Assembly: GCA_027002755.1 (NCBI GenBank)
Contig: JALWZI010000016.1
Location: forward strand, 1 to 8,790
Length of the DNA: 8,790 nt
Direction: 5' to 3'
Source of the DNA: Campylobacteraceae bacterium
Lineage (GTDB): Bacteria; Campylobacterota; Campylobacteria; Campylobacterales; Sulfurovaceae
Shown here: piece by piece, positions 1-7,033 of the stretch
How the letters are laid out: each line of letters begins with the position of its first letter
Numbering within the stretch: position 1 is the stretch's first letter
Notes under the pieces: generated by a model
Databases searched by the model: none
What the model was told of the DNA's origin: nothing
The model's input: only the letters and a program-made list of their open reading frames with translations
Translations under genes and position numbers: made by a program

Positions 1-17
1 GTGATGCATAGCATCAC
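1..17. repeat. Perfect palindrome upstream of prfB
   Basis: Two 7-base arms, GTGATGC and GCATCAC, are separated by ATA. The palindrome touches the left edge of the window, so it may be longer. No T-run follows it, so it is not a typical intrinsic terminator for an upstream gene. It directly precedes a 7-bp repeat array, the same palindrome-plus-heptamer arrangement seen at 7840-8124. Confidence 0.6.
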
Positions 18-20
18 CAA

Positions 21-55
21 CATAAACTATTCATTATTAACTATTAACTATTAAC
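21..55. repeat. Heptanucleotide tandem array at the prfB ribosome binding site
   Basis: Five consecutive 7-base units are present: CATAAAC, TATTCAT, then TATTAAC three times (35-55). The first two are degenerate copies. The array ends five bases before the AAGGA Shine-Dalgarno of prfB. On the minus strand the units read as TAATAGT, one base different from a GAAT+NNN pattern shared by three arrays at the other end of the window. The A+T-rich units also resemble -10 elements, so the array may supply or alter the prfB promoter; that is inference. Confidence 0.8.
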
Positions 56-73
56 TTGAAAAGGAACTTTTCA

Positions 74-1195
74 ATGGATGCCTACGAATACGGCGAACTG
101 CTCAAAAGCCTGAGCACCAAGATGGAGAACATCACCAATATCGTCAAACCCGATGAGATCCGTGCCCGACTGGAGGAGATCGAGACGATGCAGCAGAACC
201 CTGAGTTCTGGAGCGATGCCGACAAAGCGGCCAAGATCTCCCAGGAAAAGACCCGTCTGGAGCGGACGTTGAACAAATACGACGAGGCCAAGGCGGCCCT
301 GGAGGACGCCAAAGAGTACTTCGAGCTGGCCAAGAGCGAAGGGGACGAAGAGACCCTGGAGATGCTCTACGAGGATGCTGAGAGTCTCAAAGAGCACATC
401 CAGCAGCTGGAGATCGCCATCATGCTCAGCGGCGAACACGACAGTGCCAACGCCATCGTCACTATCCACCCGGGTGCCGGCGGGACCGAGAGCCAGGACT
501 GGGCCAGTATGCTCTACCGGATGTATCTGCGCTGGGCGGAGCGCCACGGTTTCAAAGTGGAGGTGCTGGACTACCAGCCCGGCGAAGAAGCGGGGATCAA
601 AGATGTGAGCTTCATCATCAAAGGGGAGAACGCCTACGGCTATCTCAAGGTCGAAAACGGCATCCACCGGCTGGTGCGCATCAGTCCCTTCGACTCCAAC
701 GCCAAGCGCCACACCTCCTTTACCTCGGTGATGGTCTCCCCCGAGATCGACGACGATATCGAGATCGAAATAGAGGACAAAGACATCCGCATCGACACCT
801 ACCGGGCCAGCGGGGCCGGCGGCCAGCATGTCAACAAGACCGAATCGGCGATCCGCATCACCCACGAACCCACCGGTATCGTCGTCCAGTGTCAGAACGA
901 CCGCTCCCAGCACAAGAACAAAGCCGCGGCCATGAAGATGCTCAAATCACGCCTCTACGAATACGAGATGGCCAAAAAGCAGGCGGAGATCGACGGGGTG
1001 GAGAAGAGCGATATCGGCTGGGGCCACCAGATCCGCAGCTACGTCCTGCAGCCCTATCAGCAGGTCAAGGACAGCCGCAGCGGGCAGGCCTTCAGCAATG
1101 TCGACGCTATCCTCGACGGTGATATCGACAAGATGCTCGAAGGGGTTCTGATCGCTCAGGCGAGCCAGGGGGAAAAAGGTGAGACAGGGGAATAA
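74..1195 (+). CDS. prfB: Peptide chain release factor 2
   Basis: Class I release factor that recognises UGA and UAA in the ribosomal A site and triggers peptidyl-tRNA hydrolysis. The 373-residue product has the RF2-specific tripeptide SPF at 204-206 (RF1 would have PxT) and the catalytic GGQ at 249-251 in the context [15 protein letters not shown]. Both lie one residue from their E. coli positions, and the length is normal. The N-terminal 100 residues are a charged helical region typical of domain 1. I chose ATG 74 because AAGGA at 61-65 is well spaced from it; an in-frame TTG at 56 lies upstream of that site and has no support. The reading frame is continuous through the region around codon 25, so the programmed +1 frameshift that autoregulates E. 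coli prfB is absent. The residue before SGAGGQ is Ala (Thr in E. coli K-12). The gene is convergent with the lipoprotein gene. Confidence 0.97.
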   Translation: MDAYEYGELLKSLSTKMENITNIVKPDEIRARLEEIETMQQNPEFWSDADKAAKISQEKTRLERTLNKYDEAKAALEDAKEYFELAKSEGDEETLEMLYEDAESLKEHIQQLEIAIMLSGEHDSANAIVTIHPGAGGTESQDWASMLYRMYLRWAERHGFKVEVLDYQPGEEAGIKDVSFIIKGENAYGYLKVENGIHRLVRISPFDSNAKRHTSFTSVMVSPEIDDDIEIEIEDKDIRIDTYRASGAGGQHVNKTESAIRITHEPTGIVVQCQNDRSQHKNKAAAMKMLKSRLYEYEMAKKQAEIDGVEKSDIGWGHQIRSYVLQPYQQVKDSRSGQAFSNVDAILDGDIDKMLEGVLIAQASQGEKGETGE

Positions 1196-1244
1196 CCCCC
1201 TTCATCGGCTCAACATTATCCCACGATGCAGTAGAAGCCTCGGC

Positions 1245-1269
1245 GACGAAAAAAGGAGATCTCCTCGTC
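1245..1269. terminator. Weak hairpin between convergent prfB and lipoprotein genes
   Basis: The 99-nt gap between the two convergent genes contains AGGAGATCTCCT (1254-1265), flanked by a GACGA/TCGTC pair (1245-1249 and 1265-1269). Read on the minus strand, the palindrome is followed by six T residues, which is terminator-like for the lipoprotein gene. The stem is short (4 bp with a GATC loop), so this call is weak. Confidence 0.25.
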
Positions 1270-1294
1270 CACTTTCAACCGATACCGAAATCTC

Positions 1295-1831
1295 TTAGCG
1301 GAACTCCAAAAGAAGATTCTCTTTGTCCACTTTGACCGATTGGAGGCTTTTGGCTCCGAAGGTCTCTTCCATACGGTAGACCGGGATACTCTCCAGCGCC
1401 TGGGCCACCAGCGGGGGAAGACCGCGCCGGGCGGCCGGTGAGACGTACTCCAGCAGGGAACGGTTGCCCCCGAAGGTCAGGCTGATCGGCTGCAGGTTCG
1501 TAAAATAGAGAGTATGGGTCGCCGGATCGTAACGCAGAGTCCCGTTGTACCGGACGATCCCTTCGATCCCTTCGGGGATCTCGAAACTGGTCATGACGAA
1601 ACGGGCGGTGACACTCAGGGGGTTGGCCTCGTCGCCGCTCTGGGTAACTGCCGCCAGGATCTTGACCTGACCGAAACTCCCTTTGAGGGTCTTCGGAAGC
1701 GCGTTTTTGCACCCTTCGTCCAGATCGCTCAGAGTCAGTTTCTTTTCGGATCCACCGAATAGCGAAGGGCCCTGCACCGCACAGCCGCTCACAAAAAATA
1801 TCATTCCAAGAATCATCCAGATCTTTTTCAT
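1295..1831 (-). CDS. Small lipoprotein, DUF1439/YceB-like
   Basis: The 178-residue product starts with a short lysine-bearing hydrophobic segment ending in the lipobox VSGC, so Cys17 should be lipidated after signal peptidase II cleavage. No Asp follows the Cys (it is CAVQ), which favours transport to the outer membrane by the +2 rule known from E. coli. The mature part has alternating beta-strand-like segments (LSVTARFVMTSFEIP, TLRYDPATHTLYFTNLQP) and a C-terminal stretch with LPPLVAQAL, IPVYRM and a final LLLEF. That pattern resembles DUF1439 lipoproteins such as E. coli YceB; the assignment is by eye and moderate. Start: ATG 1831 has AGGA five bases upstream, whereas the in-frame ATG at 1837 has AGG directly against it. 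It lies 54 nt downstream of the ABC ATPase gene with its own -10 element. The role is unknown. Confidence 0.75.
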   Translation of the reverse strand: MKKIWMILGMIFFVSGCAVQGPSLFGGSEKKLTLSDLDEGCKNALPKTLKGSFGQVKILAAVTQSGDEANPLSVTARFVMTSFEIPEGIEGIVRYNGTLRYDPATHTLYFTNLQPISLTFGGNRSLLEYVSPAARRGLPPLVAQALESIPVYRMEETFGAKSLQSVKVDKENLLLEFR

Positions 1832-1866
1832 GCTCATCCTGTTATCGGGCTTTTTTCTGTAGCCGA

Positions 1867-1872
1867 ATTATA
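1867..1872 (-). promoter_or_regulatory. Predicted -10 element for the lipoprotein gene
   Basis: A perfect TATAAT on the minus strand lies in the 54-nt gap after the ABC ATPase stop codon, giving a leader of about 30 nt to ATG 1831. No clear -35 hexamer is visible, which is common for sigma-70 promoters in Campylobacterota. Confidence 0.5.
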
Positions 1873-1885
1873 ACCTCTTTCCTGT

Positions 1886-2539
1886 TTATCGTTCATAGGG
1901 TTTGAGACGACGTGCCTCCAACAGATAGATTCGATCACACTTACCGGCCACTTCAGGGTCGTGGGTCACCATGAAAAGTCCAGCCTCATGCGCCTCGACA
2001 TAATCGAGAAGCACCCGCATGACCAGCTCGGAGGTCTCCAGATCCAGGTTCCCGGTCGGTTCGTCGGCGAAGATCACCTCGGGTTTTTTGCTCAGAACCC
2101 TGGCCAAAGAGACCCGTTGCTGCTGTCCCCCGGAGAGTTCGCTCACTTTTTGATCGATCACTGTGTCGATCTCCAGCGCTTCGAAAAGGGTCTCGTCGAT
2201 CTCCTGACGGGCCAGCATGGCTGCGATCTCCACATTTTCGCGTCCCGTCATCCCCTTGAAGAGATAATGCTGTTGAAAGACGATTCCGGTCCGATCCCGC
2301 CGCAGCATCTCCTTTTCCGATTCGCTGATCCGGTAGAGATCGCGCCCCATCAGCTCCACCCGCCCCTCCAGAGGTTCGATGAGACCTGCCAGGGTATGCA
2401 GAAGTGTCGATTTGCCGCTGCCGCTGCGTCCCATCACCGCAACGCTCTCCGAGGGACTGATCGTAAGAGAGACCTCCCGATAGAGAGGATAATCAAAAGC
2501 ATGGGCAAGCCCACTGGCAACGAGAAAAGGTTGGGACAT
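1886..2539 (-). CDS. ABC transporter ATPase, LolD/FtsE/MacB type
   Basis: A 217-residue stand-alone nucleotide-binding domain with every motif intact: Walker [10 protein letters not shown] (37-45), Q-loop Gln89, signature LSGGQ (135-139), Walker B VIFADE (155-160) followed by PTGNLD, and H-loop His193. Size and the ADEPTGNLD stretch place it with the LolD/FtsE/MacB group, which works with a separate MacB-fold permease in mechanotransmission such as lipoprotein release. No permease is encoded in the window, so the partner and substrate are unknown. Its place just downstream of tsf matches, from memory, a conserved Campylobacterota arrangement (C. jejuni Cj1180c). I chose ATG 2539 because AAGGA lies five bases upstream and the sequence from there starts directly with the family's first beta strand. 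A longer upstream reading would run through the promoter region. lolD is possible but not proven. Confidence 0.88.
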   Translation of the reverse strand: MSQPFLVASGLAHAFDYPLYREVSLTISPSESVAVMGRSGSGKSTLLHTLAGLIEPLEGRVELMGRDLYRISESEKEMLRRDRTGIVFQQHYLFKGMTGRENVEIAAMLARQEIDETLFEALEIDTVIDQKVSELSGGQQQRVSLARVLSKKPEVIFADEPTGNLDLETSELVMRVLLDYVEAHEAGLFMVTHDPEVAGKCDRIYLLEARRLKPYER

Positions 2540-2542
2540 TCG

Positions 2543-2557
2543 TTTCCTTGAAGGAAA
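2543..2557. promoter_or_regulatory. Inverted repeat overlapping the ABC ATPase Shine-Dalgarno
   Basis: TTTCCTT and AAGGAAA flank a single base. In the minus-strand transcript this could fold as TTTCC-TTCAA-GGAAA and pair with the AAGGA ribosome binding site. As DNA it is a symmetric site just downstream of the predicted promoter. Either role is inference, and the RNA stem is only 5 bp. Confidence 0.35.
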
Positions 2558-2567
2558 AGTTATGTGG

Positions 2568-2576
2568 ATTATATCA
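2568..2576 (-). promoter_or_regulatory. Extended -10 promoter for the ABC ATPase gene
   Basis: The minus strand reads TGATATAAT, a perfect TGn extended -10 joined to a perfect TATAAT. Transcription from here would give a leader of roughly 20 nt before ATG 2539. It implies that the ABC gene can be transcribed independently of rpsB-tsf upstream. No good -35 is visible. Confidence 0.6.
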
Positions 2577-2613
2577 CAGGAGAGACAAGGCGGGGAGTGT
2601 GTATGGAAGAGTG

Positions 2614-2651
2614 TCCGGCACTGCTGCCGCCACAGAGACGACATTGCCGGA
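2614..2651. other. Imperfect inverted repeat in the tsf-ABC gap
   Basis: TCCGGCA (2614-2620) and TGCCGGA (2645-2651) form a 7-bp stem around a 24-nt loop in the 132-nt gap between tsf and the ABC gene. On the minus strand the only T-run (2660s) precedes the stem, so it is not a standard intrinsic terminator. It might partly separate rpsB-tsf transcription from the next gene. Confidence 0.25.
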
Positions 2652-2671
2652 TGGGAAAAATATCCAGGGGG

Positions 2672-3589
2672 TTATTTGCCCATCTGCTTGGCGACTTCGG
2701 CGGCGAAGTCCTCTTCGACCTTCTCGACGCCTTCACCGAGCTCGAAGCGGACGTAATCCACCAGTTTGGCGGAACCGCCGGCCTCTTTGGCGGCCTTGGC
2801 CAGGTACTCGCCGACGGTGATCTTGTCGTCCATGACGAACTTCTGGTTCTCCAGGGTGTTATCCTGGAGGAAACGCTTGATCTTGCCGGGGAGGATCTTC
2901 TCGAGGATATTTTCGGGCTTGCCCTCTTTGAGGAGCTGCTCTCTGGCGATCTCTTTCTCTTTTTCGATGACGTCGGCAGGGACCGCCGCTTCGTTGAGAT
3001 AGGCGGGGTTCATCGCCGCGGCGTGCATGGCGATGTTTTTGAGCGCCTCTTTGACGGCGGGACAGGTCTCGGGCTTGTCACACTCGGCGGCGACGAGGAC
3101 ACCGACACGGCCGCCGGCATGGACATATCCGTTGACGGCGACATTGTCGGCTCCCTCGATCCGGGCCACACGGCGGACCACCAGGTTCTCACCGATGGTC
3201 GCGATCTGCAGGGCCAGATACTCTTTGAAATTCTGACCGGCGATCTCGCTCTCAAGGATCTCTTCGGCACTGGCCAGTCCCTTGGCGAAGGCGTGTTCGA
3301 CCACTTCACCGGCGAATTTCTGAAACTTCTCGTTCTTGGCGACGAAGTCGGTCTGGGAGTTGATCTCCACCATCAGACCGGCATGATCCTCGATCTTGAT
3401 GGTGATGGCACCTTCGGCAGCCACTTTGTCCGCTTTTTTGGCGGCGGCGCCCAGGCCCTTTTTGCGGAGCCACTCGACCGCAGCTTCCATGTCACCGTCG
3501 GTAGCGGTGAGGGCCTGCTTGCAGTCCATCATACCGGCATCGGTCATCTCTCTCAGTTTTTTGACATCTTTGGGTCCGAAGTTTGCCAT
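2672..3589 (-). CDS. tsf: Elongation factor Ts
   Basis: Cytoplasmic guanine-nucleotide exchange factor that regenerates EF-Tu-GTP. The 305-residue product opens with the UBA-like N-terminal domain (KKLREMTDAGMMDCKQAL, about residues 10-27) and carries the TDFV motif at 80-83, which inserts near the EF-Tu nucleotide pocket in E. coli. The core subdomains and a coiled-coil-like Glu/Lys segment (EKEKEIAREQLLKEGKP) follow. It is slightly longer than the E. coli protein (about 283). The ATG overlaps the rpsB stop by one base (TAATG), and its GGAGG ribosome binding site (3597-3601) lies inside the last rpsB codons, so translation is probably coupled. Stop is TAA. Confidence 0.97.
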   Translation of the reverse strand: MANFGPKDVKKLREMTDAGMMDCKQALTATDGDMEAAVEWLRKKGLGAAAKKADKVAAEGAITIKIEDHAGLMVEINSQTDFVAKNEKFQKFAGEVVEHAFAKGLASAEEILESEIAGQNFKEYLALQIATIGENLVVRRVARIEGADNVAVNGYVHAGGRVGVLVAAECDKPETCPAVKEALKNIAMHAAAMNPAYLNEAAVPADVIEKEKEIAREQLLKEGKPENILEKILPGKIKRFLQDNTLENQKFVMDDKITVGEYLAKAAKEAGGSAKLVDYVRFELGEGVEKVEEDFAAEVAKQMGK

Positions 3590-4605
3590 TATTTAGCCTC
3601 CGCGAGTTCTTTTGCGTGTGCGACAGACTCTTTGAAGTCACCTTTGAAGCTGTACTTCTCTTCCATCATCTGAACCTGCTCGTCGGTCATGTTGGCCACA
3701 TCCTCGAAAGTGTAGAAACCTTCGTTGTTGAGCTTCTCCTGATAGGCTTTGCCGATCCCTTTGATCTTGGTCAGGTCGTCTTTGGCCTTTTCGGCTTCGG
3801 CTTTGGCCTCTTCGACGATCTCTTTGACCTCCTCTTCGCTCACGCCGGCAGCAGCGGCAGCCTCTTCGTTGATGGCGGCGGGGGCTTCACCCTCCCCTTC
3901 GCCTTCGGCGGCACCGTGCTCCTCTTCGTAGATCGCCTTTCCTTCGAGAATCGCATCGGCGATCTCGCGGCAGAAGAGGTTGATGGAGCGGATGGCGTCG
4001 TCGTTTCCGGGAATGGGGTAGTCGATCAGATCGGGATCACAGTTGGTATCCAGGGGGGCGATGACCTTCATCCCCATCCGGCGCGCCTCTTTGACGGCGA
4101 TGTGCTCTTTGACCGCGTCGATGACGAACATCATGTCGGGCAGCTTCTTCATGTTCCGGTACCCCTCGAGGTAGTTGAGGAGCTTCTCTTTCTTGCGGCG
4201 CAGCATCAGGGCCTCTTTTTTGGTCAGGAGGTTGATCTGTCCGTTCTCTTCCATCTGCTCGATGATCTCGAGCTTGCGGATGGACTTTTTGATGGTGGGG
4301 TAGTTGGTCAGCATTCCACCCAGCCAGCGGGTGGCGACGAAAGGCATCCCGGCGCGCTGAGCGTGCTCTTTGACGGCGCTGCGGGCCTGCTTTTTGGTTC
4401 CGACGAAGAGGATGGTCTGCCCCTCGGCGGCAGCGTCACGGACAACGTTGTAGGTGTATTTGAAATAGCGCAGGGTCTTCTGCAGATCGATGATGTAGAT
4501 GTTTTTCCGCTCGCCGAAGATGAATTTCTTCATTTTGGGGTTCCAGCGGCGTGTCTGGTGTCCGAAGTGTACTCCGCACTCCAGCAGGTCTTTCATGGTT
4601 ACCAT
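3589..4605 (-). CDS. rpsB: 30S ribosomal protein S2 with C-terminal helix-hairpin-helix-like extension
   Basis: S2 binds the head-body neck of the 30S subunit and is needed for S1 attachment. Residues 1-225 are a standard S2, with [17 protein letters not shown] near the start, [17 protein letters not shown] and [25 protein letters not shown]. After this comes an acidic, alanine-rich linker (about 227-275) and then a separate small domain (276-338) beginning [17 protein letters not shown], followed by [15 protein letters not shown]. That pattern, a K-I-x-G-I-G hairpin followed by an (F/I)-x-T-F-x-x-(L/V)-A helix, is typical of helix-hairpin-helix modules. At 338 residues it is well above the usual 240-270. 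ATG 4605 has AAGGAG seven bases upstream (4613-4618); a second in-frame ATG lies three codons in. It is first in the rpsB-tsf unit. Confidence 0.96.
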   Translation of the reverse strand: MVTMKDLLECGVHFGHQTRRWNPKMKKFIFGERKNIYIIDLQKTLRYFKYTYNVVRDAAAEGQTILFVGTKKQARSAVKEHAQRAGMPFVATRWLGGMLTNYPTIKKSIRKLEIIEQMEENGQINLLTKKEALMLRRKKEKLLNYLEGYRNMKKLPDMMFVIDAVKEHIAVKEARRMGMKVIAPLDTNCDPDLIDYPIPGNDDAIRSINLFCREIADAILEGKAIYEEEHGAAEGEGEGEAPAAINEEAAAAAGVSEEEVKEIVEEAKAEAEKAKDDLTKIKGIGKAYQEKLNNEGFYTFEDVANMTDEQVQMMEEKYSFKGDFKESVAHAKELAEAK

Positions 4606-4759
4606 AAGTTTGCTCCTTGGTTTATCGCAAATCGTTTCGGATCGTCAGCCGATCACCTCAGGTTTGAACCTCTGCAGCCCTTAATGCCCCGACGGACACA
4701 ACCTGTTCAAGGAATAACTGCATGAGAATTTCGCCTACCCCACAGAGATAGGGAGCGCG

Positions 4760-4765
4760 ATTTTA
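4760..4765 (-). promoter_or_regulatory. Candidate -10 element for rpsB-tsf
   Basis: TAAAAT on the minus strand is one base from the consensus. It lies just downstream of an inverted repeat and would give a leader of roughly 150 nt. No -35 is evident. This is the best candidate in the gap, but not a strong one. Confidence 0.35.
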
Positions 4766-4768
4766 TCC

Positions 4769-4795
4769 AATGTTCACTTAAATGTGGGAACATTT
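4769..4795. promoter_or_regulatory. Overlapping inverted repeats at the presumed rpsB promoter
   Basis: AATGTTC (4769-4775) and GAACATT (4788-4794) form a 7-bp inverted repeat with a 12-nt spacer. Inside it AAATGT-GGGA-ACATTT (4780-4795) forms a second, mutually exclusive hairpin that uses the same right arm. The pair covers the -15 to -35 region relative to the candidate -10, where an operator would be expected. It is near, but upstream of, the likely transcript start, so DNA binding seems likelier than RNA folding. Confidence 0.4.
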
Positions 4796-4866
4796 GCTTC
4801 CCCAGTGGGATCATGACCCGTCATCCGATACCATAGAACCGGTGGAATCACCATCGGAACCGTCTT

Positions 4867-7023
4867 CTACCACTTCTCCAGCCGACGGATCTCCCGGGCA
4901 GCGAAACGAAGTGCCCGGTTCATGTCCAGACTGAAACGGGAAAGGAGCGCCAGCCGGAGTTTCGAATAGACCTCCTCGTCCAGTTGCCGCAGATCGCTCT
5001 GGCGGATCTCCAGAAGCTCTGAATCCTCCACAGCGACGGCATCGCTTTCGTGTCTGCCTTTCTGGATGAAGGCCAACTCCCCGAAGTAGGCCCCCGGTTC
5101 GTATTTCGCGATCCGTTTGTAACTCTTTCTGGCGAACTTCAGCCGCTGTTCCACCGATCCCTGGAGGAGAAGGAAGATGCTTTCCCCCGTCTTCCCCCTT
5201 TTGTAGACCTTCTTGCCCTGTTTTACAGTGAGTGGTCGGGCATGTTTCAGCAGCTCGTCGCGACAGAATTCGGACAGACCCTCGAAGAGATCGTTCTCTT
5301 CCGGCGGCACACGCCGGGAGCTCTTCAGCCGGTAACCGTGCCGCTCGAGCAGAGAGCGTTCCGCATACTCCAGGGCACTGTCACCGTCGGCGAGAATCGG
5401 GGCATCGAAACGGTAACGACTGTCGATGCTTTTGAAGGCTTTGCGGATCTTTCGCCCGAAGCCCAGGCCTTCGTGGAGATGACAGTAGACGAGGCTGCAT
5501 CCCTGACGTTTCGCCTCCTCACCGATCTGAAGCAGGACGATCATGGCGCTCAGGTCCATTGTCTCTACCCGGCGCAGATGCAGGATCAGCGTCTTCCTGC
5601 GCCCGAGTTCCGGCTCCAGCTGACGACGCAGACGGTCCGCCGTACCGAAGAAGAGATCCCCCCGCAGTTCGTACATGACAAACTCGTCACCGTAGCGGTC
5701 GAGCAGTTCAACCGCTTCGCGGGGATAACGGCAGTTGGAGCGATGCTCCCGGCCGCTGCTGACCCGGTGAACGATGGGACGTTTCGCTTCCCGGTAGAGA
5801 AAAAGCAGCATCGCCACGGCCATACCGATCGCCACGGCGACCACCAGACTCACACTCAGTGTCACCGCCACCACCAACAGGGCCACCCAGCCGTCGACCC
5901 GCGTCTCTTTGCGGCGGAGCCAGGCGAAGATGTTGCGATCCACCATTCCGATACCCACCATGGCGACGATACCGGCCAGGACACTCACCGGCAGATACCG
6001 TCCCGTATCCCCGGCGAAAAGAAGCAGTGTTAGGACAAAAAGGCCGGCGATCAGCGGTGCCCAACGGCGACCTCCCGCATCGGTGGCCACCAGCGTCGCC
6101 CCTTTGGTTCCCCAGCCTCCCAGCGCTCCGGCAAAACCGATGAGAACCTCTGCACTTCCCTGGGCAATGATCTCCCTGCGGCTGTCGTGCCGGTAACCGG
6201 TTTTGGAATCGGCCACCAGCGACGTGACCAGGGAATCCACCGTCCCCAGTACCGTCAACGCCGCCGCCGATCCCAGGACCAACCCCAGCGGCAGTTCGCC
6301 GAGTTTCCCGACGGGGAAACCGAAATGAAGCCCCTCGATCGAGGGGATGGCACCGACCACCCAGCTCTCCCGGGGCTGGATCGGGAAAAAGTGCAGCAGC
6401 AGAAAATAGAGGAGAATGCCCCCCAGCAGACCGCCTACCGCCGCCGGGATCTTTCCCCGGCTCAGGCGGGGAGTGAAGAACATAAGCAGCATGGTCAGCA
6501 GCGCCACCAGAAATCCGAAGATCTCTTCGGGGGTATCCGGGAGTTTTCGTCCTTCGATCTCTCTCGCCAGCATCGACGCCTGGGAGAAGACCATCTGGAT
6601 CCCTACCCCCGCGATGAGGCCGGCGATCACCGGATAGGGAATGTACTTGATGATCGAGGTGCCTCCCAGCAGAGCGAAAAGCACCTGGAAAATCCCCGTC
6701 ATGATCAAAATGGCACTGAGGGTCAACAGCAGCAGGGCACTGTCACTCCCCTGGGAAGCCAGCCCGCCCAGGACCCCGACGAGCAGCATCGTCATGGGAC
6801 CGTTGGGGGCGCTGATGATCCCGATGGTGGCTCCGAACCCTCCGACAACGAACTGGAGGATGATCAGACCCAAAATCCCTGCCAGTGCCCCGGCGGAAGC
6901 CTCCATCCCCATGGTGGTAAAGAGCAGGACCCCCAGACCGATCGCCTGGGGAAGCGCGACGGCCGCGCCGGCAAAACCGCCCAGAATATCTCCGCTCCTC
7001 AGCGGATAGCTCTTTTGTATCAT
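4867..7023 (-). CDS. SulP-family anion transporter with STAS and cNMP-binding-like domains
   Basis: A 718-residue inner-membrane protein. Residues 1 to about 415 are a run of hydrophobic segments of SulP/SLC26 type, beginning GDILGGFAGAAVALPQAIG and containing SAPNGPMTML and, later, GTVDSLVTSLVAD; family members carry sulfate, bicarbonate or other anions, and the substrate cannot be read here. A cytoplasmic STAS domain follows (about 446-545, with LHLRRVETMDLSAMIVL as the conserved strand-loop-helix). From about residue 578 comes a cyclic-nucleotide-binding-like domain (LFEGLSEFCRDELL through a basic final helix). Its phosphate cassette keeps GEL at 648-650, but where family members have Arg there is His658/Glu659 (RHESDA), so ligand binding is doubtful. 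ATG 7023 lies 10 nt after the upstream gene's stop, with AGAGG between them, which suggests coupled translation. Confidence 0.9.
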   Translation of the reverse strand: MIQKSYPLRSGDILGGFAGAAVALPQAIGLGVLLFTTMGMEASAGALAGILGLIILQFVVGGFGATIGIISAPNGPMTMLLVGVLGGLASQGSDSALLLLTLSAILIMTGIFQVLFALLGGTSIIKYIPYPVIAGLIAGVGIQMVFSQASMLAREIEGRKLPDTPEEIFGFLVALLTMLLMFFTPRLSRGKIPAAVGGLLGGILLYFLLLHFFPIQPRESWVVGAIPSIEGLHFGFPVGKLGELPLGLVLGSAAALTVLGTVDSLVTSLVADSKTGYRHDSRREIIAQGSAEVLIGFAGALGGWGTKGATLVATDAGGRRWAPLIAGLFVLTLLLFAGDTGRYLPVSVLAGIVAMVGIGMVDRNIFAWLRRKETRVDGWVALLVVAVTLSVSLVVAVAIGMAVAMLLFLYREAKRPIVHRVSSGREHRSNCRYPREAVELLDRYGDEFVMYELRGDLFFGTADRLRRQLEPELGRRKTLILHLRRVETMDLSAMIVLLQIGEEAKRQGCSLVYCHLHEGLGFGRKIRKAFKSIDSRYRFDAPILADGDSALEYAERSLLERHGYRLKSSRRVPPEENDLFEGLSEFCRDELLKHARPLTVKQGKKVYKRGKTGESIFLLLQGSVEQRLKFARKSYKRIAKYEPGAYFGELAFIQKGRHESDAVAVEDSELLEIRQSDLRQLDEEVYSKLRLALLSRFSLDMNRALRFAAREIRRLEKW

Positions 7024-7033
7024 ACTCTGCCTC

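Larger units (their letters stand above)
4606..4866 (-). promoter_or_regulatory. rpsB leader and gap after the SulP gene
   Basis: This 261-nt stretch has no convincing gene. In the minus-strand direction it holds, in order, an inverted-repeat cluster, a -10 candidate, and about 150 nt of leader with two small hairpins: AGGTT/AACCT (4660-4671) and GATCG-N5-CGATC (4640-4654). The AAGGAG of rpsB follows. S2 autoregulates through its leader in some bacteria, but I see no match to a named leader motif. The SulP gene is followed by GGTG-GAAT-CACC (4841-4852) inside a CCGAT/ATCGG pair (4825-4829, 4853-4857), with no T-run, so a clear terminator is not visible. Confidence 0.4.

Noticed and set aside
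1..17. Intrinsic terminator of an upstream gene
   Set aside because: The stem is strong but no T-run follows on the plus strand; on the minus strand the window ends at its edge, so this cannot be judged.
56..73. TTG at 56 as the prfB start
   Set aside because: AAGGA at 61-65 would lie inside the coding sequence, and ATG 74 is correctly spaced from it.
71..913. Minus-strand open frame of 280 codons opposite prfB
   Set aside because: Antisense shadow of a confidently identified release factor gene.
2564..3673. Long plus-strand open frame (369 codons) opposite tsf
   Set aside because: Shadow of tsf with the same Leu/Asp/Gly-rich antisense composition; it has no recognised domain.
4655..4680. 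tRNA-like T-arm (GGTTCAAACC on the minus strand)
   Set aside because: The flanking bases do not form a 5-bp T stem, and no acceptor, D or anticodon arms can be found around it.
3583..4725. Long plus-strand open frame (380 codons) opposite rpsB
   Set aside because: It is antisense to a certain ribosomal gene; its Leu/Asp/Val/Gly-rich composition is the mirror of GC-biased codons and shows no family motifs.
4838..4857. Terminator after the SulP gene
   Set aside because: A small GGTG/CACC hairpin is present but no T-run follows, and the stem is only 4 bp.
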